64,000 nt of DNA from JAXMHQ01 sp046346665 (GTDB taxonomy: Bacteria; Verrucomicrobiota; Verrucomicrobiia; Limisphaerales; JAXMHQ01), in NCBI GenBank assembly GCA_046346665.1, contig JAXMHQ010000024.1, forward strand, positions 1-64,000, read 5' to 3'. The notes under the pieces were generated by a model. It was not told the origin of the DNA. It ran no database searches and worked only from the letters and a program-made list of their open reading frames with translations. Made by a program: the position numbers and the translations under genes. Positions 7,790 to 17,509 of the stretch are shown here, in pieces. Position 1 is the first letter of the stretch, and every line of letters starts with the position of its first letter.

Positions 7790-10700
7790 TTAATAGTCCG
7801 ACGTCACCCGATAGAACCAGGCCGGACCGTTGGTGGCGGGGATCGGGATTTCGATCACACCGTTGCTCCCGATGAAGCTTGAGCCGTAAAATGCCCAGTC
7901 CACCAGGTTGCTCGAGTTATAGACCTGGTAAGTCACCCCGGGCAATCCCTGCCAATCGAGCACCACCAGGTTCGATTGCGCCTGGCTCGTCATTCCCAGC
8001 GTGGACGCAATGCTGGTGACGCCGATGTAATCCTGGTTGGAGATCGACGTGCTGACCCCCGAGTAACTCATCGAGCGCGGCAGATAAATTCGATTCGTGT
8101 CGACCGGGAACACACTGAAGCCGCCAGGCGGGAAAAACGGCACCGCGTAGTTTCCCTGGTTATCGGTCGTGGACTCGCCCAGGAGACGACCGTCGCTCAA
8201 CACGATGCCTGGGAGGGGAACGCCGTGTTCGTCCGTGACACGTCCGGCGATGTAGAGAGGCACGACGCTGAAGGTGTTAGTGTAACTGCGTCCCAGGGTC
8301 TGACCGTAAAGATCGACGACTCCCGGCAGGACCACCAGGCTGTATGTTCCTGGGGTGCTTTGCTGCGCGAAGGTGATTTGGTAATTGCAGGTTCCCAACA
8401 GGACCGTCCCGGACGGAGTCACCATCCCCGCAGGAGTGTATAGCACGACATTGGAAGCCATGCTCGCGGGCAACGGCGGCGTGTTAAACGCAACGGTAAT
8501 GGTGTCTGCATTCACGACAGGCACCGTCCCGACGGGCAATATGGAGGTGACGCGCAGCGTTGTCGAATCCGAGGCAAACAGGACAGACCCGTCATCACCC
8601 CATTCGGCGCCGCTGCCGCCGTAAGCGGTGGTAAAGCCGGTGAAATTGTTGGTGCGATGCGCGGCGGTGTGCCGGTAAAGGGCGACGCGTCCGCCGCCGC
8701 CGCCCCCGCCGCCGAAGGATTCGCCAAAACCGCCGGCGGCGCTGAGAAGGCCGTTTCCGGAGATGGCCGCGGCGGTCACCCAGAGGCTCCCGCCCGAACC
8801 GCCACCCGCGCCGTCCTGCTGCCCGTCATTGCCGTTGGCGGACAGCCGGCCATTCACGGTCAACGTGCCGCCAAGAGTCAATCGAATGGCGCCCCCTCCG
8901 ACGGAAGAGCCGGATGAAACCGGTCCCAGTCCAAGTCCACCGCCGCTGCCGATGTCCGCCGGCTGCAATGCGGAGCCATAGATCGGCCCGCCATTGGTGG
9001 AAAACGAGGAACCACCCACGCCGCCGTAGCCGGCGCCGCTTCCGTAGCCGCCGGCAGACAGACCGGCGCCGGGCCCCGCGCCGGGACCGAACCCGATGCC
9101 GTCGGAGTTCAGTTCTCCGTTCGCGGAAATCAGGACGTTACTCAAGACCGCAAGATCCAGGTTGGTGTAGCTGGCGTTGCCGACAAAGCCGCCTCCGTCG
9201 TCAATCGCGAGGCTATTCAAGACCAGGTATCCCGCGGCCGGCTGTGCGACGCCTGCGTTCCGCACCAGCAGGTCCAACGTGTCTTCCTGGCCCACGGGTG
9301 TCATTGCTCCGGCGAAACCGGAATTATCGATGATCGCCTGCCCGACCGGTTGAGCGGTGTTCTTCCAATAAACGGTGCCTGCCCCGCCCCGACCGATGCC
9401 GTTGCCGCCGATGGCTTGCGCCGTACCATTGAACTGATTTGTGGAATACTCGATGGCAATGCGTCCGCCCCCGCCGCCGCCGCCGGTGTAGCTGAATCCA
9501 TTGCCGCCATTCGCGGCCAGCAGGCCGGATCCCGCCAGCGTGCCCGCGAGGATATGCAAACTTCCGCCAGCACCGCCGCTCGCACCCAGTCCGGTGCCGC
9601 CCGTGCCGTTGACGCTCATAACGCCGTCGACCTGGAGTTTGCCTTGAACGTTCACTCGACATACCCCGCCGCCGCGGCCGCCAAAAGTGACGCTGGCGCC
9701 AGAGGGCGCCCCACCGCTCCCGGCAGGAGCGAATGGATTCGTGATGGAACCATAGAAGGTCCCGGGGTCTTCCGATGGAAGATAACCGCCGCCGAATCCA
9801 CCGTGACCGCCCCCGCCATAAACGGTGTAGACGCCGTTGAAATAGGCAAACCGGCCCGGACTGCTCCCGCTCCCGGGCGCGTAGCCCTGGGCATCGAAAG
9901 ACACGCTGGCGCCGGAGGCCACGGTCATGTCGCCCGTGATCTTCAACCACGCATAAAGATAGGGAACGGCCAGTCCCAGGCTGGAACCCGGCCCGAGGTC
10001 CAGACTCCCGATCGTCTGATATCCGTAGCCGATTCCCACGCTGGCGTTGCGAACGACGACCGACAGATTTGGCTGATTCAGCGAGCTGCTGGAGAGCGGG
10101 GTGTTCGTGCCGGATCGTCCCTGGTTGTCGATGACGAGCATGCTTTGAGAATTGCCGATTCTGCTCTGCGAAAAAACGGTCCCCGCGCCGCCGCCCACAA
10201 ACCCGCTGCCACCAGGAGCGGCCATCGTTCCCGTGAATTGGTTGGTGGTGTAGTAAAAGGCGATCCGGCCGCCGCCGCCGCCACCACCGAAGTTGTTTGC
10301 ACCGGACCCGCCGCTGGCCGTGACGGAGCCGTTTCCCGCCACGGTTCCCACGTTCAGCCAGATGGCGCCGCCCGATCCGCCGCCGCCGCCAATGCCCGTG
10401 CCATTGCCGCCATTCGCGGAAATACTTCCGTCCAACTGCAATGGCCCGTTCACGATGAAATGGAGGACGCCGCCCCCTGAACCGCCAAAGGAATAAATAC
10501 TGTAGAAACCGCCTCCACTGCCGGAAGCGACCGGAACGTCGTAGACATCGTAGACGTTTCCACCACGGGCCGTGGTGCCGCTACTGCTGGGAGCGCTGTT
10601 GCCGCCGTAAGCTCCGTGCCCGGCTCCGCTGCACGGATACGCTGGAGCGATTCCCAGAAAGGATCCTGCCCCGGATCCCTGCCCCTGGAGGTATCCGCCC

Positions 10701-13648
10701 TGGTCGAAATTGATTCCGCCGCCTGCCTGGAGCGTGGCGTTGCCCTGGACGGTGAGCGTCAGGCTGCCGGGCGGTCCCTGCAGAGTTGGCGTGGGCAGAA
10801 TCCAGCTGTTGGATCCCACGAACAAGGAAGCCACCGTGACGGACTGAAGCTGGCTGCCGGTACAGGCTTTGGCACCGTTTCGAATGGTGACATCGGTGTT
10901 TTGGACCACGTTCAACATGCTGTTCGTGCCGGAGTGGCCGCCGTTGTCGAGGATCAATTGCGGGTTCTGCCCCGAGGCTTGGACAAACACGGTTCCCGCG
11001 CCACCCCAACCCGAGCCGCTTCCTCCGTAGGCGGTCATGTTGCCCACGAATTGATTGGTCGTGCACAGGACGGACACCATGCCGCCGCCGCCGCCGCCGC
11101 TCACGGAATCAAATCCGTTTCCTCCGTTTGCCGACAACATCCCCGTTCCCGCCACCGTTTGAGCGCTCAGCCACACGGATCCGCCGGAACCGCCGCCGCC
11201 GCCGATGGCGCTTCCAACAGCGGACCCCGCCAGCCCGTTCGCCGAAATCCGCCCATCGATTTGAGCCAGGCGGGAAACGTTCAGTCGGATCGCCCCGCCG
11301 CCGTATCCTCCGATGACGGTGGAACTGTATGTGCCGCCGCCGCTCCCGGCATAGAGCGGGGCCGAGGGAGTGTCATAGACCATTCCACCCAATGCGGAGT
11401 TGGTGATGCTCGCGGCGCCGTAACCGCCATGACCGGCCCCGCTGCACGGAAACCAGGAAGGGGCGTAGTAATACTTCCGCCCCGCGCCCTGCCCCTGGCC
11501 GGGCCCGTATCCTTTGCCGTCAAAAACGATGGCGCCCCCGGATTGCACCACGAGATTGCTGCGGACAGATAAATTGAAGCTCGCGGCGACTGGCTCGGCC
11601 AGTGTCAGGACACCATTGCTCCCGATAACCAGGTTGCTCACCGTGTAACTCGATCCCGAACAAACTCCGATTCCTGCGTTCCGGATCGTGAGTGTCGAAA
11701 TCGCGGGGGATGAAGGGACGGAACTGATGCTCCCGGAACGGCCGTTGTTGTCGATCCAGGCGTCGCCTCCACTGGTTCCCGACTGGATGTAAACGACCCC
11801 CGCGCCGCCGGCGTTGGTTCCCGCGCCGCCAAAGGCGGACCAGGAGCCGGCAAACAAATTGTCGGTTGCCTGGATGGAAATGTATCCGCCGCCACCGCCG
11901 CCGCCGACCGTTCCGACACCATTTCCGCCAGAGCAACTGAATCGGCCCCCGCCCAGCAGGGTGGACGCCTGGATGCTGATGCTGCCGCCGGAACCGCCGC
12001 CGCCGCCGGTGCCGGATCCGTCGCCGCCGTCGGCGGAAATGAGGCCATCCTGATGAAGAGTTCCCAAAACGTTCAAAGTGATTGACCCGCCACCGGAGCC
12101 GCCCAGGGAAAACGGTTTGAACGTTCCACCGCCGCTGCCGAGGGGGTGTCCAATGACGCCGCCGAGAACACCGCCCCCGGCAGCGTTGGTGGAAGAGCCT
12201 GCGCCACCCGCGCCCGCGCAGCCTCCGCCGCCGCAGGGTCGCAGGAGCGCATCGTTGTAGGGGCGCCCGGGTGACTGACCGGTCCCGCCGAGAAACCCGA
12301 GGGTGTCCGCGGAAATCGCTCCACCGGGTTCGATCACCACGTCTCCTGAAGCGGTGATGGTCAACGAGGCCTGTTGCCGGGCGAACACGGCTGAATTGGA
12401 GGAAACGGTCAGCTGCCCGACGGTCCACGCGCTGGAAGTCAGCGCCGGCATGGCACGCGCCTGGCCGCGCACGGTCACGTCGGCGCCGTTGGTCACCGAC
12501 ACCGGGGTGTTCGTTCCGGGGAGGTTTCCATTGTCGAGCAACAACCACGGATTCTGGCCGGCTGCGGAGAGATAAATCGTGCCCGCACCGCCGCGGCGCC
12601 CCGCGCTGCCGGCGCCGCAAGCCGCCAAAGTTCCCGTGAACGCGTTCGTGGCGCACTGGACAGCAATGCGGCCGCCGCCACCGCCGCCGCCGTGGGGTTC
12701 ATCGCCGGAACCGCCATTGGCAGTGATCATCCCATTTCCTGTCAGGATTCCAGCCTCAATGCAAACGCCGCCGCCGGAACCGCCGCCGGAACGATTGTTC
12801 GTCGCTTCGGCGCCGTTTGCCGAAATAATCCCCTGCACCGCCAGGGTGCCGCCGACGGTCAATCCCACAAACCCGCCGCCCGCGCCGCCCGCGCCATTGT
12901 AACCGGGCCCGCCGCCGCTGCCGATGTCCGACGGTTGGTCGAAACTTCCATAGGCGTCGCCGCCCAATACATTGCTGGAACTCATCCCGCCGCAGCCGCC
13001 GTATCCACCGCCACTGCCTTCAATCGTGCCCACGCTCCTCCTGCCGCTCCCCGGCCCGGCTCCCGGGGCGTAGCCGATCGCATTCGCATCCACCCGCCCG
13101 CCCGCAGCCACAGTCGCCGAACCCGTAATCACCAGGTGCAGCCCGGCGTTTGCTAAAATATTGTAGGCAGTGTAACTCGCCAGCGCCGGCGCACCGTCGG
13201 CCAGCGAGCTTCCTTCGATCCGGGCCACCTGCGCCAGCCCGTCCGGCCCCGTCGTGAGCTGATAATCCAACCCTTGCTGATACACCACGGCTGCATTGGT
13301 ATCCGTTAGCGTAAAGCCGGTGACATTCGAATACAGGAGCGACACGGGATTGGTTCCCGTGAGGACCAGGAGCTGATTGGTGACGGACGACGAAAGAACG
13401 ACGATTCCATTCGACCAGTACGAATGCGTGAGGCGCGCGCCGGAGAGGACCTGCAGGGAGGCAAAGGTGTGCGCGCCGTCGATCGTCAGTGTGCCCCCCG
13501 AAACGACGAGCGCCTGGCCGTCGTAAGCCGGATCATCCCAGGCAATGGCGGCATTCGTGGTGAAGGTCACGGCGCTGGACGCCTGCGATCCCGAAAGCAG
13601 TATTCCAGTGACAAGAACGCAACCAGCCAAGAGACGGAGAGAGTTCAT
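7790..13648 (-). CDS. Giant glycine-rich repeat protein, secreted (paralogue 2)
   Basis: A 1952-aa protein. The ATG at 13648 opens a signal peptide (MNSLRLLAGCVLVTGILLSG, then SQASSAVTF); the longer reading to 13954 runs into the palindrome upstream. It carries six copies of the same ~270-residue unit as the 1365-aa neighbour. Each copy contains variants of GGGGSGG(S/A)(I/L/V), GNGxxTAxGG(N/S)G, GGGGGGR(I/M)A, TNxFxG, GGAGTVY and a 'LDNGGxSGTN' close. The tail has the same order as the neighbour: Ig-like/SwmB-like (~1700-1800), carboxypeptidase-regulatory-like (~1800-1880), then a C-terminal module ending WFYRVTSDY. The shared N-terminus (AVTFTTNAAIAWDDP against AVTFTNNALIASTDT) and tail show gene duplication with repeat-number change. 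Likely exported to the cell surface or matrix; function unknown. Confidence 0.8.
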   Translation of the reverse strand: MNSLRLLAGCVLVTGILLSGSQASSAVTFTTNAAIAWDDPAYDGQALVVSGGTLTIDGAHTFASLQVLSGARLTHSYWSNGIVVLSSSVTNQLLVLTGTNPVSLLYSNVTGFTLTDTNAAVVYQQGLDYQLTTGPDGLAQVARIEGSSLADGAPALASYTAYNILANAGLHLVITGSATVAAGGRVDANAIGYAPGAGPGSGRRSVGTIEGSGGGYGGCGGMSSSNVLGGDAYGSFDQPSDIGSGGGPGYNGAGGAGGGFVGLTVGGTLAVQGIISANGAEATNNRSGGGSGGGVCIEAGILTGNGMITANGGSGDEPHGGGGGGGRIAVQCATNAFTGTLAACGAGSAGRRGGAGTIYLSAAGQNPWLLLDNGNLPGTNTPVSVTNGADVTVRGQARAMPALTSSAWTVGQLTVSSNSAVFARQQASLTITASGDVVIEPGGAISADTLGFLGGTGQSPGRPYNDALLRPCGGGGCAGAGGAGSSTNAAGGGVLGGVIGHPLGSGGGTFKPFSLGGSGGGSITLNVLGTLHQDGLISADGGDGSGTGGGGGSGGSISIQASTLLGGGRFSCSGGNGVGTVGGGGGGGYISIQATDNLFAGSWSAFGGAGTNAGGAGVVYIQSGTSGGDAWIDNNGRSGSISSVPSSPAISTLTIRNAGIGVCSGSSYTVSNLVIGSNGVLTLAEPVAASFNLSVRSNLVVQSGGAIVFDGKGYGPGQGQGAGRKYYYAPSWFPCSGAGHGGYGAASITNSALGGMVYDTPSAPLYAGSGGGTYSSTVIGGYGGGAIRLNVSRLAQIDGRISANGLAGSAVGSAIGGGGGSGGSVWLSAQTVAGTGMLSANGGNGFDSVSGGGGGGMVSVLCTTNQFVGNMTAYGGSGSGWGGAGTVFVQASGQNPQLILDNGGHSGTNSMLNVVQNTDVTIRNGAKACTGSQLQSVTVASLFVGSNSWILPTPTLQGPPGSLTLTVQGNATLQAGGGINFDQGGYLQGQGSGAGSFLGIAPAYPCSGAGHGAYGGNSAPSSSGTTARGGNVYDVYDVPVASGSGGGFYSIYSFGGSGGGVLHFIVNGPLQLDGSISANGGNGTGIGGGGGSGGAIWLNVGTVAGNGSVTASGGSGANNFGGGGGGGRIAFYYTTNQFTGTMAAPGGSGFVGGGAGTVFSQSRIGNSQSMLVIDNQGRSGTNTPLSSSSLNQPNLSVVVRNASVGIGYGYQTIGSLDLGPGSSLGLAVPYLYAWLKITGDMTVASGASVSFDAQGYAPGSGSSPGRFAYFNGVYTVYGGGGHGGFGGGYLPSEDPGTFYGSITNPFAPAGSGGAPSGASVTFGGRGGGVCRVNVQGKLQVDGVMSVNGTGGTGLGASGGAGGSLHILAGTLAGSGLLAANGGNGFSYTGGGGGGGRIAIEYSTNQFNGTAQAIGGNGIGRGGAGTVYWKNTAQPVGQAIIDNSGFAGAMTPVGQEDTLDLLVRNAGVAQPAAGYLVLNSLAIDDGGGFVGNASYTNLDLAVLSNVLISANGELNSDGIGFGPGAGPGAGLSAGGYGSGAGYGGVGGSSFSTNGGPIYGSALQPADIGSGGGLGLGPVSSGSSVGGGAIRLTLGGTLTVNGRLSANGNDGQQDGAGGGSGGSLWVTAAAISGNGLLSAAGGFGESFGGGGGGGGRVALYRHTAAHRTNNFTGFTTAYGGSGAEWGDDGSVLFASDSTTLRVTSILPVGTVPVVNADTITVAFNTPPLPASMASNVVLYTPAGMVTPSGTVLLGTCNYQITFAQQSTPGTYSLVVLPGVVDLYGQTLGRSYTNTFSVVPLYIAGRVTDEHGVPLPGIVLSDGRLLGESTTDNQGNYAVPFFPPGGFSVFPVDTNRIYLPRSMSYSGVSTSISNQDYIGVTSIASTLGMTSQAQSNLVVLDWQGLPGVTYQVYNSSNLVDWAFYGSSFIGSNGVIEIPIPATNGPAWFYRVTSDY

Positions 13649-13907
13649 GGTTGAAGTGGATTTTGAACGCCAATTTGAACAAAGGCCCTCACAGATGATG
13701 ATCAGACTTCCAGAAAAGTGAAAAGTCAATGTATGAATCATCCTCATCCCGGGCGAACCGAAGCACAGGGCGTGCCCGAAGAATTTCCCAACATTTAATG
13801 CATCGGTCGCGCTGAGCCGGAGTGAAGCGCACGCGAAGGCCACCATTTTCACGCGGCGCGGAACCACCAAAGCCTTCCCGCCGTCCCCCGCCAAATCATC
13901 CCGCGCC

Positions 13908-13978
13908 CCCTCAAATGTTGAATGTCTAGATGTGACACCGGGACCCGGTGTCACATCTAGACATTCAACATTTGAGGG
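13908..13978. repeat. 71-bp palindrome, 35-bp arms with 1-base centre
   Basis: The arm at 13908-13942 is the exact reverse complement of 13944-13978, with a single A at 13943 between them. Each arm runs CCCTCAAATGTTGAATG then TCTAGATGTGACACCGGG. The same unit occurs twice in inverted order at 47104-47135 and 47169-47200. It could form a very stable cruciform or act as a strong RNA hairpin, here between the GH13 gene and the giant protein gene. Confidence 0.85.
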
Positions 13979-14014
13979 TGAAATAGTCGGTTTGACTCGG
14001 TAGAGACGGGGGTA

Positions 14015-14040
14015 TCCGCGATCTCACGATCGCGGCTACA
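14015..14040. repeat. REP-like hairpin
   Basis: A single REP-like unit: CCGCGAT, six-base loop CTCACG, then ATCGCGG followed by CTAC. It lies 54 bases beyond the stop codon of the GH13 gene and may help terminate its transcript. Confidence 0.6.
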
Positions 14041-14093
14041 GGGATCGGCGGAGCCCATCGCTCCACCACTCCACCACTCCGGTTCCCCATGCC

Positions 14094-15812
14094 TTACTTC
14101 ACCACCGTGTAGACGGCGTAGGTGATTCCGGGGACTTCGATCTCGAACTTCGATCCGTCCCGGCGCAGGATGATTTCGCTGCCGGCGATGAGGCGCAATT
14201 CCGACGTGCCGACGGGGAATTCGAACCCGGCTTTGGCGGGTTTGGCGGAGGGATTGAACACGGCGAGGATGAGCTGTCCGCCGCCGGACCGCGCATAGAC
14301 GAGCGGGTAGGTATTTTCGCGGGCGACGAGCGGGATGAAATCGGCCCAGGCGGCCAGGGCGGGTTCGGTGTGTTTGAGTTTGATCAGCTCACGCACCCGG
14401 TTCAGCAGGGAGTCGGGGTCCTTTTCCTGCGCCGCGACGTTCGGGGCGTCGGGGGCGGAGTCGACGGGCAGGTAGAGCTTGTTTTTCGGCGCGGCGGAAA
14501 AGCCGAGATTGCGGCCGGTGTTCCATTGCATCGGGCTGCGGGCGCCCGCGCGCGGCGCGTAGCAGCCTTCGATCTGGGGCAGGCCCTCGAGCTGGCGCAT
14601 GCCGATTTCGTTTCCATAATAAAGGAAAGGCACGCCGGGCATGGTCATGCCGAACGCCGTGATCATTTCCAGCTCGGCCGGCGTCCGGCGGTTGTTGATG
14701 CGGGCGATGTCATGGTTGCCCAGCGGCAGGCAGATGTAGCCGTTGGACCGCGTCGCCTGGTAGTCCGACAGGTATTTGGTCATGAACGCGGCGATGTTGC
14801 CCTGGCCGTCCTTGTCGAAAAAGCTGTGCCCATCCGTCATGCCGTTCCCGATGCGCCAGCTTTCCTTCTGGTAGAGATCATTGAATCCCTCGACCCAGTG
14901 GTAGAAGTCCGCCTGGAACGCGCCGTCGAGGGCGTCCTTCGGGTAGGACCACTCGGACACATTGAACGCCTGCGGATAATTCGCGTCGAGGATCTGCCGC
15001 ACTTCGCGCCAGTAGCCGAGCGTCTCGCGTTTCGGGTCCTCGCCCTTCACGAGCGCGCCCGCCATGTCCGCGCGGAACCCGTCCGCGCCCATGTCCATCC
15101 AGAATCGCAGCACCTTCTTCATCTCCTCGCGCATGGCGAGAACGTCGGGGTGCGTGGTGGGCAGCTGCCATTTGCTGGCGGGGTCGGGTTTGCCGTAGCC
15201 CCAGTTCACCGCGGGTTCGTTCCAGAAAAAGTTGCTGAGGAAATTTCCGTTTCGATGTCCATACCCGTGCACCCAGGCGCTGCCCGGCTCGGTTTTCCAG
15301 ACGTTGTCGGTCCAGATATACCAGTTCGATGTCGGGCACGGCGCCTGTTCGCACGACGCGACGAACCAGGGATTGTCGATGGACGTGTAGGTGACGACGT
15401 AATCGAACAGCACCTTCAGCCCGCGCTTGTGCGCCTCTTCGAAGAGCCGTTTCGCGTCGGCGTTGCTGCCGTAACGCGGGGCGATCTTGTAATAATCCCG
15501 GATGTCGTAGCCGGCGTCGTTGAAGGGCGAATCAAAAAAAGGGTTGAGCCAGATCGCGTCCACGCCGAGGCTTTTGATGTAATCGAGCTTCTGGATGATG
15601 CCCGGCAAATCGCCGACGCCGTCGCCGTTCGAATCGTAAAACGTCTGCGGGTAAACCTGGTAAACGACGGCATGCCGGACCCATTCGGGGCCCGGCGGGA
15701 TGATTTCGGGTCCGCCGACGCCGAAGGGATCGCCGGAGGCGGCGTGCAGGCTGCAGGCGGCTGCGAGGAGTCCGGAGCAGGCGGCGAACCGCAGGCAAGA
15801 GGAGAGATTCAT
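14094..15812 (-). CDS. Secreted GH13 alpha-amylase-family enzyme (alpha-glucosidase-like)
   Basis: A 572-aa protein with signal peptide (MNLSSCLRFAACSGLLAAAC, LHAAS). The TIM-barrel motifs of GH13 are present: YQVYPQTFYDSNGDGVGDLPG near the start, region II GFRADMAG (nucleophile Asp), region III NVSEW (acid/base Glu) and region IV LGNHDIARI (transition-state Asp). These fit the oligo-1,6-glucosidase/alpha-glucosidase/trehalose synthase branch, acting on alpha-glucans or maltooligosaccharides. Oddity: region I reads DYVVTYTS where the family normally has DxVxNHxS, so the usual Asn-His pair at the -1 subsite is Thr-Tyr. The C-terminal beta domain (LVARENTYPLVYARS onward) looks complete. Being secreted, it would act in the periplasm or outside. 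Exact specificity is uncertain. Confidence 0.85.
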   Translation of the reverse strand: MNLSSCLRFAACSGLLAAACSLHAASGDPFGVGGPEIIPPGPEWVRHAVVYQVYPQTFYDSNGDGVGDLPGIIQKLDYIKSLGVDAIWLNPFFDSPFNDAGYDIRDYYKIAPRYGSNADAKRLFEEAHKRGLKVLFDYVVTYTSIDNPWFVASCEQAPCPTSNWYIWTDNVWKTEPGSAWVHGYGHRNGNFLSNFFWNEPAVNWGYGKPDPASKWQLPTTHPDVLAMREEMKKVLRFWMDMGADGFRADMAGALVKGEDPKRETLGYWREVRQILDANYPQAFNVSEWSYPKDALDGAFQADFYHWVEGFNDLYQKESWRIGNGMTDGHSFFDKDGQGNIAAFMTKYLSDYQATRSNGYICLPLGNHDIARINNRRTPAELEMITAFGMTMPGVPFLYYGNEIGMRQLEGLPQIEGCYAPRAGARSPMQWNTGRNLGFSAAPKNKLYLPVDSAPDAPNVAAQEKDPDSLLNRVRELIKLKHTEPALAAWADFIPLVARENTYPLVYARSGGGQLILAVFNPSAKPAKAGFEFPVGTSELRLIAGSEIILRRDGSKFEIEVPGITYAVYTVVK

Positions 15813-16294
15813 ATTTGACTGAGGCGAGTTTACGCCCGGGGTGCCGTCGCGCCAATCGCAAATTCCATCGCAAATTCGGAGGATACGCCGGGCGGGGTGC
15901 CTGACCGCGGGCTCCTGGTTGGTCGGCGATTACTTGAAAGATAGCAGCGGCTCAACGGAGGTTGCTCAACCGGATAGGACTCACAGCCGCCCGCCCCTCC
16001 CGAGAAGGGGTCGCTTCTCGGTATTGTAGTATTACTGCAAAGGGGCCCCGGGATTACGCGTCCGTCAACCCTCGGACCGGCCGGTTTCAAGATATCGATA
16101 CTACGAAACCAGGAACTGATATGCGCTAATGGGTGACCCCCTGTTCTTTTCGAATCGACACCAGCGCAGCCGCCGAGAAAGCGCCATTCAAAATTTGAAA
16201 AGACGGGATGTTGGAATCGTGGAGTTCTGGAGTGTCGGCATGAACCCCGGCTTGACCGCGGGAGGGAAATCCAGTTGCTTGTTCGGGCACCGGT
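15813..16294. other. Intergenic region between divergent genes
   Basis: A 482-base gap between the leftward GH13 gene and the rightward adaptor gene. No open frame here has recognisable content. One hairpin is visible at 16000-16021 (CCGAGAAG, six-base loop, CTTCTCGG). Promoters of both genes should lie here, but no confident sigma-70 site was found. Confidence 0.4.
16000..16021. other. Perfect 8-bp stem hairpin
   Basis: CCGAGAAG at 16000-16007 pairs with CTTCTCGG at 16014-16021 across loop GGGTCG. No T-run follows, so it is not a classical terminator. It lies mid-gap between divergent genes and could be an operator or a structural repeat. Confidence 0.35.
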
Positions 16295-17509
16295 ATGAGT
16301 GATCCAAAAACCCCGCTCGAAGCCCTGCGCATCGAGCGCCGGCCCGAACAAGCGTCCCGATCCAACCGCCCGCTGGCTTATGTGCTGGCGGTGGTGGTGA
16401 TCGTGATTCTGCTGGCCGGCTGGTTCTGGCTTCGACAGTCCGCCGTTCCCGGCGTTCGCAGCGCGGAGGTCCGGTCGGCCGCAACCCAGGGCGCCGATCG
16501 CACGGTTCTCAACGCGTCCGGCTACGTCACAGCCCGCCGCGCCGCCACCGTCTCATCGAAAGTCACCGGCAAAGTCACCGAGGTGCTGATCGAAGAAGGC
16601 ATGAAGGTGAAGGAAGGACAGGTCGTCGCCCGTCTCGATGACACGAATGTCAAAGCCAACCTGGAAGTCGCCCGTGCGCAACTCGAGTCGGCCCGCACCG
16701 CCCTCGACGAAACCCGCGCCCAGCTCAAGCAGGCCAACCTCGAATTCAAACGCGTCACGGAACTCGCGCGACAGAATATTTCATCGCAGGGCGACCTCGA
16801 CCGCGCGGAAGCCAACGCCAAATCGCTCGAGGCGCGGCTCGCCCGGCAGGAGCGCGAGGTCGTTGTCGCGGACCGCCAGGTGGCGATGTGGCAGCAACAG
16901 GTCGATGACACGATCATCCGCGCGCCATTCGGCGGCATTGTCACGACCAAGGATGCGCAACCCGGCGAAATGATCTCGCCCGTCTCGGCCGGCGGCGGCT
17001 TCACGCGCACCGGCATCGGCACCATTGTCGACATGGATTCGCTGGAAATTGAAATCGATGTGAACGAGAGCTACATCAACCGAGTGGAGCCCGGCCAGCC
17101 CGTGGTGGCCACGCTCGACGCCTATCCCGACTGGCACATTCCCTGCAAAGTCATCGCCATCATTCCCACGGCCGACCGCCAGAAATCCACCGTGAAGGTC
17201 CGGGTCGGATTCGACAAGCTCGACCCGCGGATTCTGCCGGAGATGGGGGTGAAGGTGGCGTTTCGCGAGGCGGGCGGATCGGCGCCGAGCCGGCAGTTTT
17301 TGATTCCCAAGTCCGCGCTGCGCAACCGCGACGGGCAGGACATCGTGTTCGTGCTTGAAAACGGCCGCGCCGAACGCCGCGCGGTGGCGGTCATCCTCGC
17401 GGTCGGTGACGAAATCACCCTCAGCTCCGGCGTCAGCGCGGGCGAACGCGTGGTGACCGAAGGACCGCTCAATCTGCAGGATGGCGAGCGCGTGAAGGAA
17501 TTGCCGTGA
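16295..17509 (+). CDS. HlyD/MacA-type efflux periplasmic adaptor (membrane fusion protein)
   Basis: A 404-aa protein. A cytoplasmic N-terminus is followed by one transmembrane anchor (residues ~26-46, LAYVLAVVVIVILLAGWFWL). Then come the first half of a lipoyl-like domain (KVTGKVTEVLIEEGMKVKEG), a long coiled-coil hairpin (~95-200, rich in Glu/Arg/Leu/Ala), the second lipoyl half (IRAPFGGIVTTKDAQPGE) and beta-barrel/membrane-proximal domains. Such adaptors link an inner-membrane pump (MacB-like ABC or RND) to a TolC-type outer-membrane channel. No pump or channel gene is adjacent, so its partners lie elsewhere or outside the window. Its TGA overlaps the GTG start of the next gene (GTGA, 17506-17509), suggesting translational coupling to an RNA-modifying enzyme, a functionally unexpected pairing. 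Confidence 0.88.
   Translation: MSDPKTPLEALRIERRPEQASRSNRPLAYVLAVVVIVILLAGWFWLRQSAVPGVRSAEVRSAATQGADRTVLNASGYVTARRAATVSSKVTGKVTEVLIEEGMKVKEGQVVARLDDTNVKANLEVARAQLESARTALDETRAQLKQANLEFKRVTELARQNISSQGDLDRAEANAKSLEARLARQEREVVVADRQVAMWQQQVDDTIIRAPFGGIVTTKDAQPGEMISPVSAGGGFTRTGIGTIVDMDSLEIEIDVNESYINRVEPGQPVVATLDAYPDWHIPCKVIAIIPTADRQKSTVKVRVGFDKLDPRILPEMGVKVAFREAGGSAPSRQFLIPKSALRNRDGQDIVFVLENGRAERRAVAVILAVGDEITLSSGVSAGERVVTEGPLNLQDGERVKELP

Larger units (their letters stand above)
13649..14093. other. Intergenic region with a large palindrome and REP unit
   Basis: A 445-base gap between two leftward genes. It holds the upstream region of the 1952-aa protein, a 71-bp near-perfect palindrome (13908-13978) and a REP-like hairpin (14015-14040), the latter close to the 3' end of the GH13 gene. 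No open frame with recognisable content was found. Confidence 0.5.

Noticed and set aside
14370..15818. Long open frame on the plus strand opposite the GH13 gene
   Set aside because: It mirrors the GH13 gene, with residues typical of GC-rich antisense frames (many Arg, Val, Ala, Asp, His) and no domain motif.
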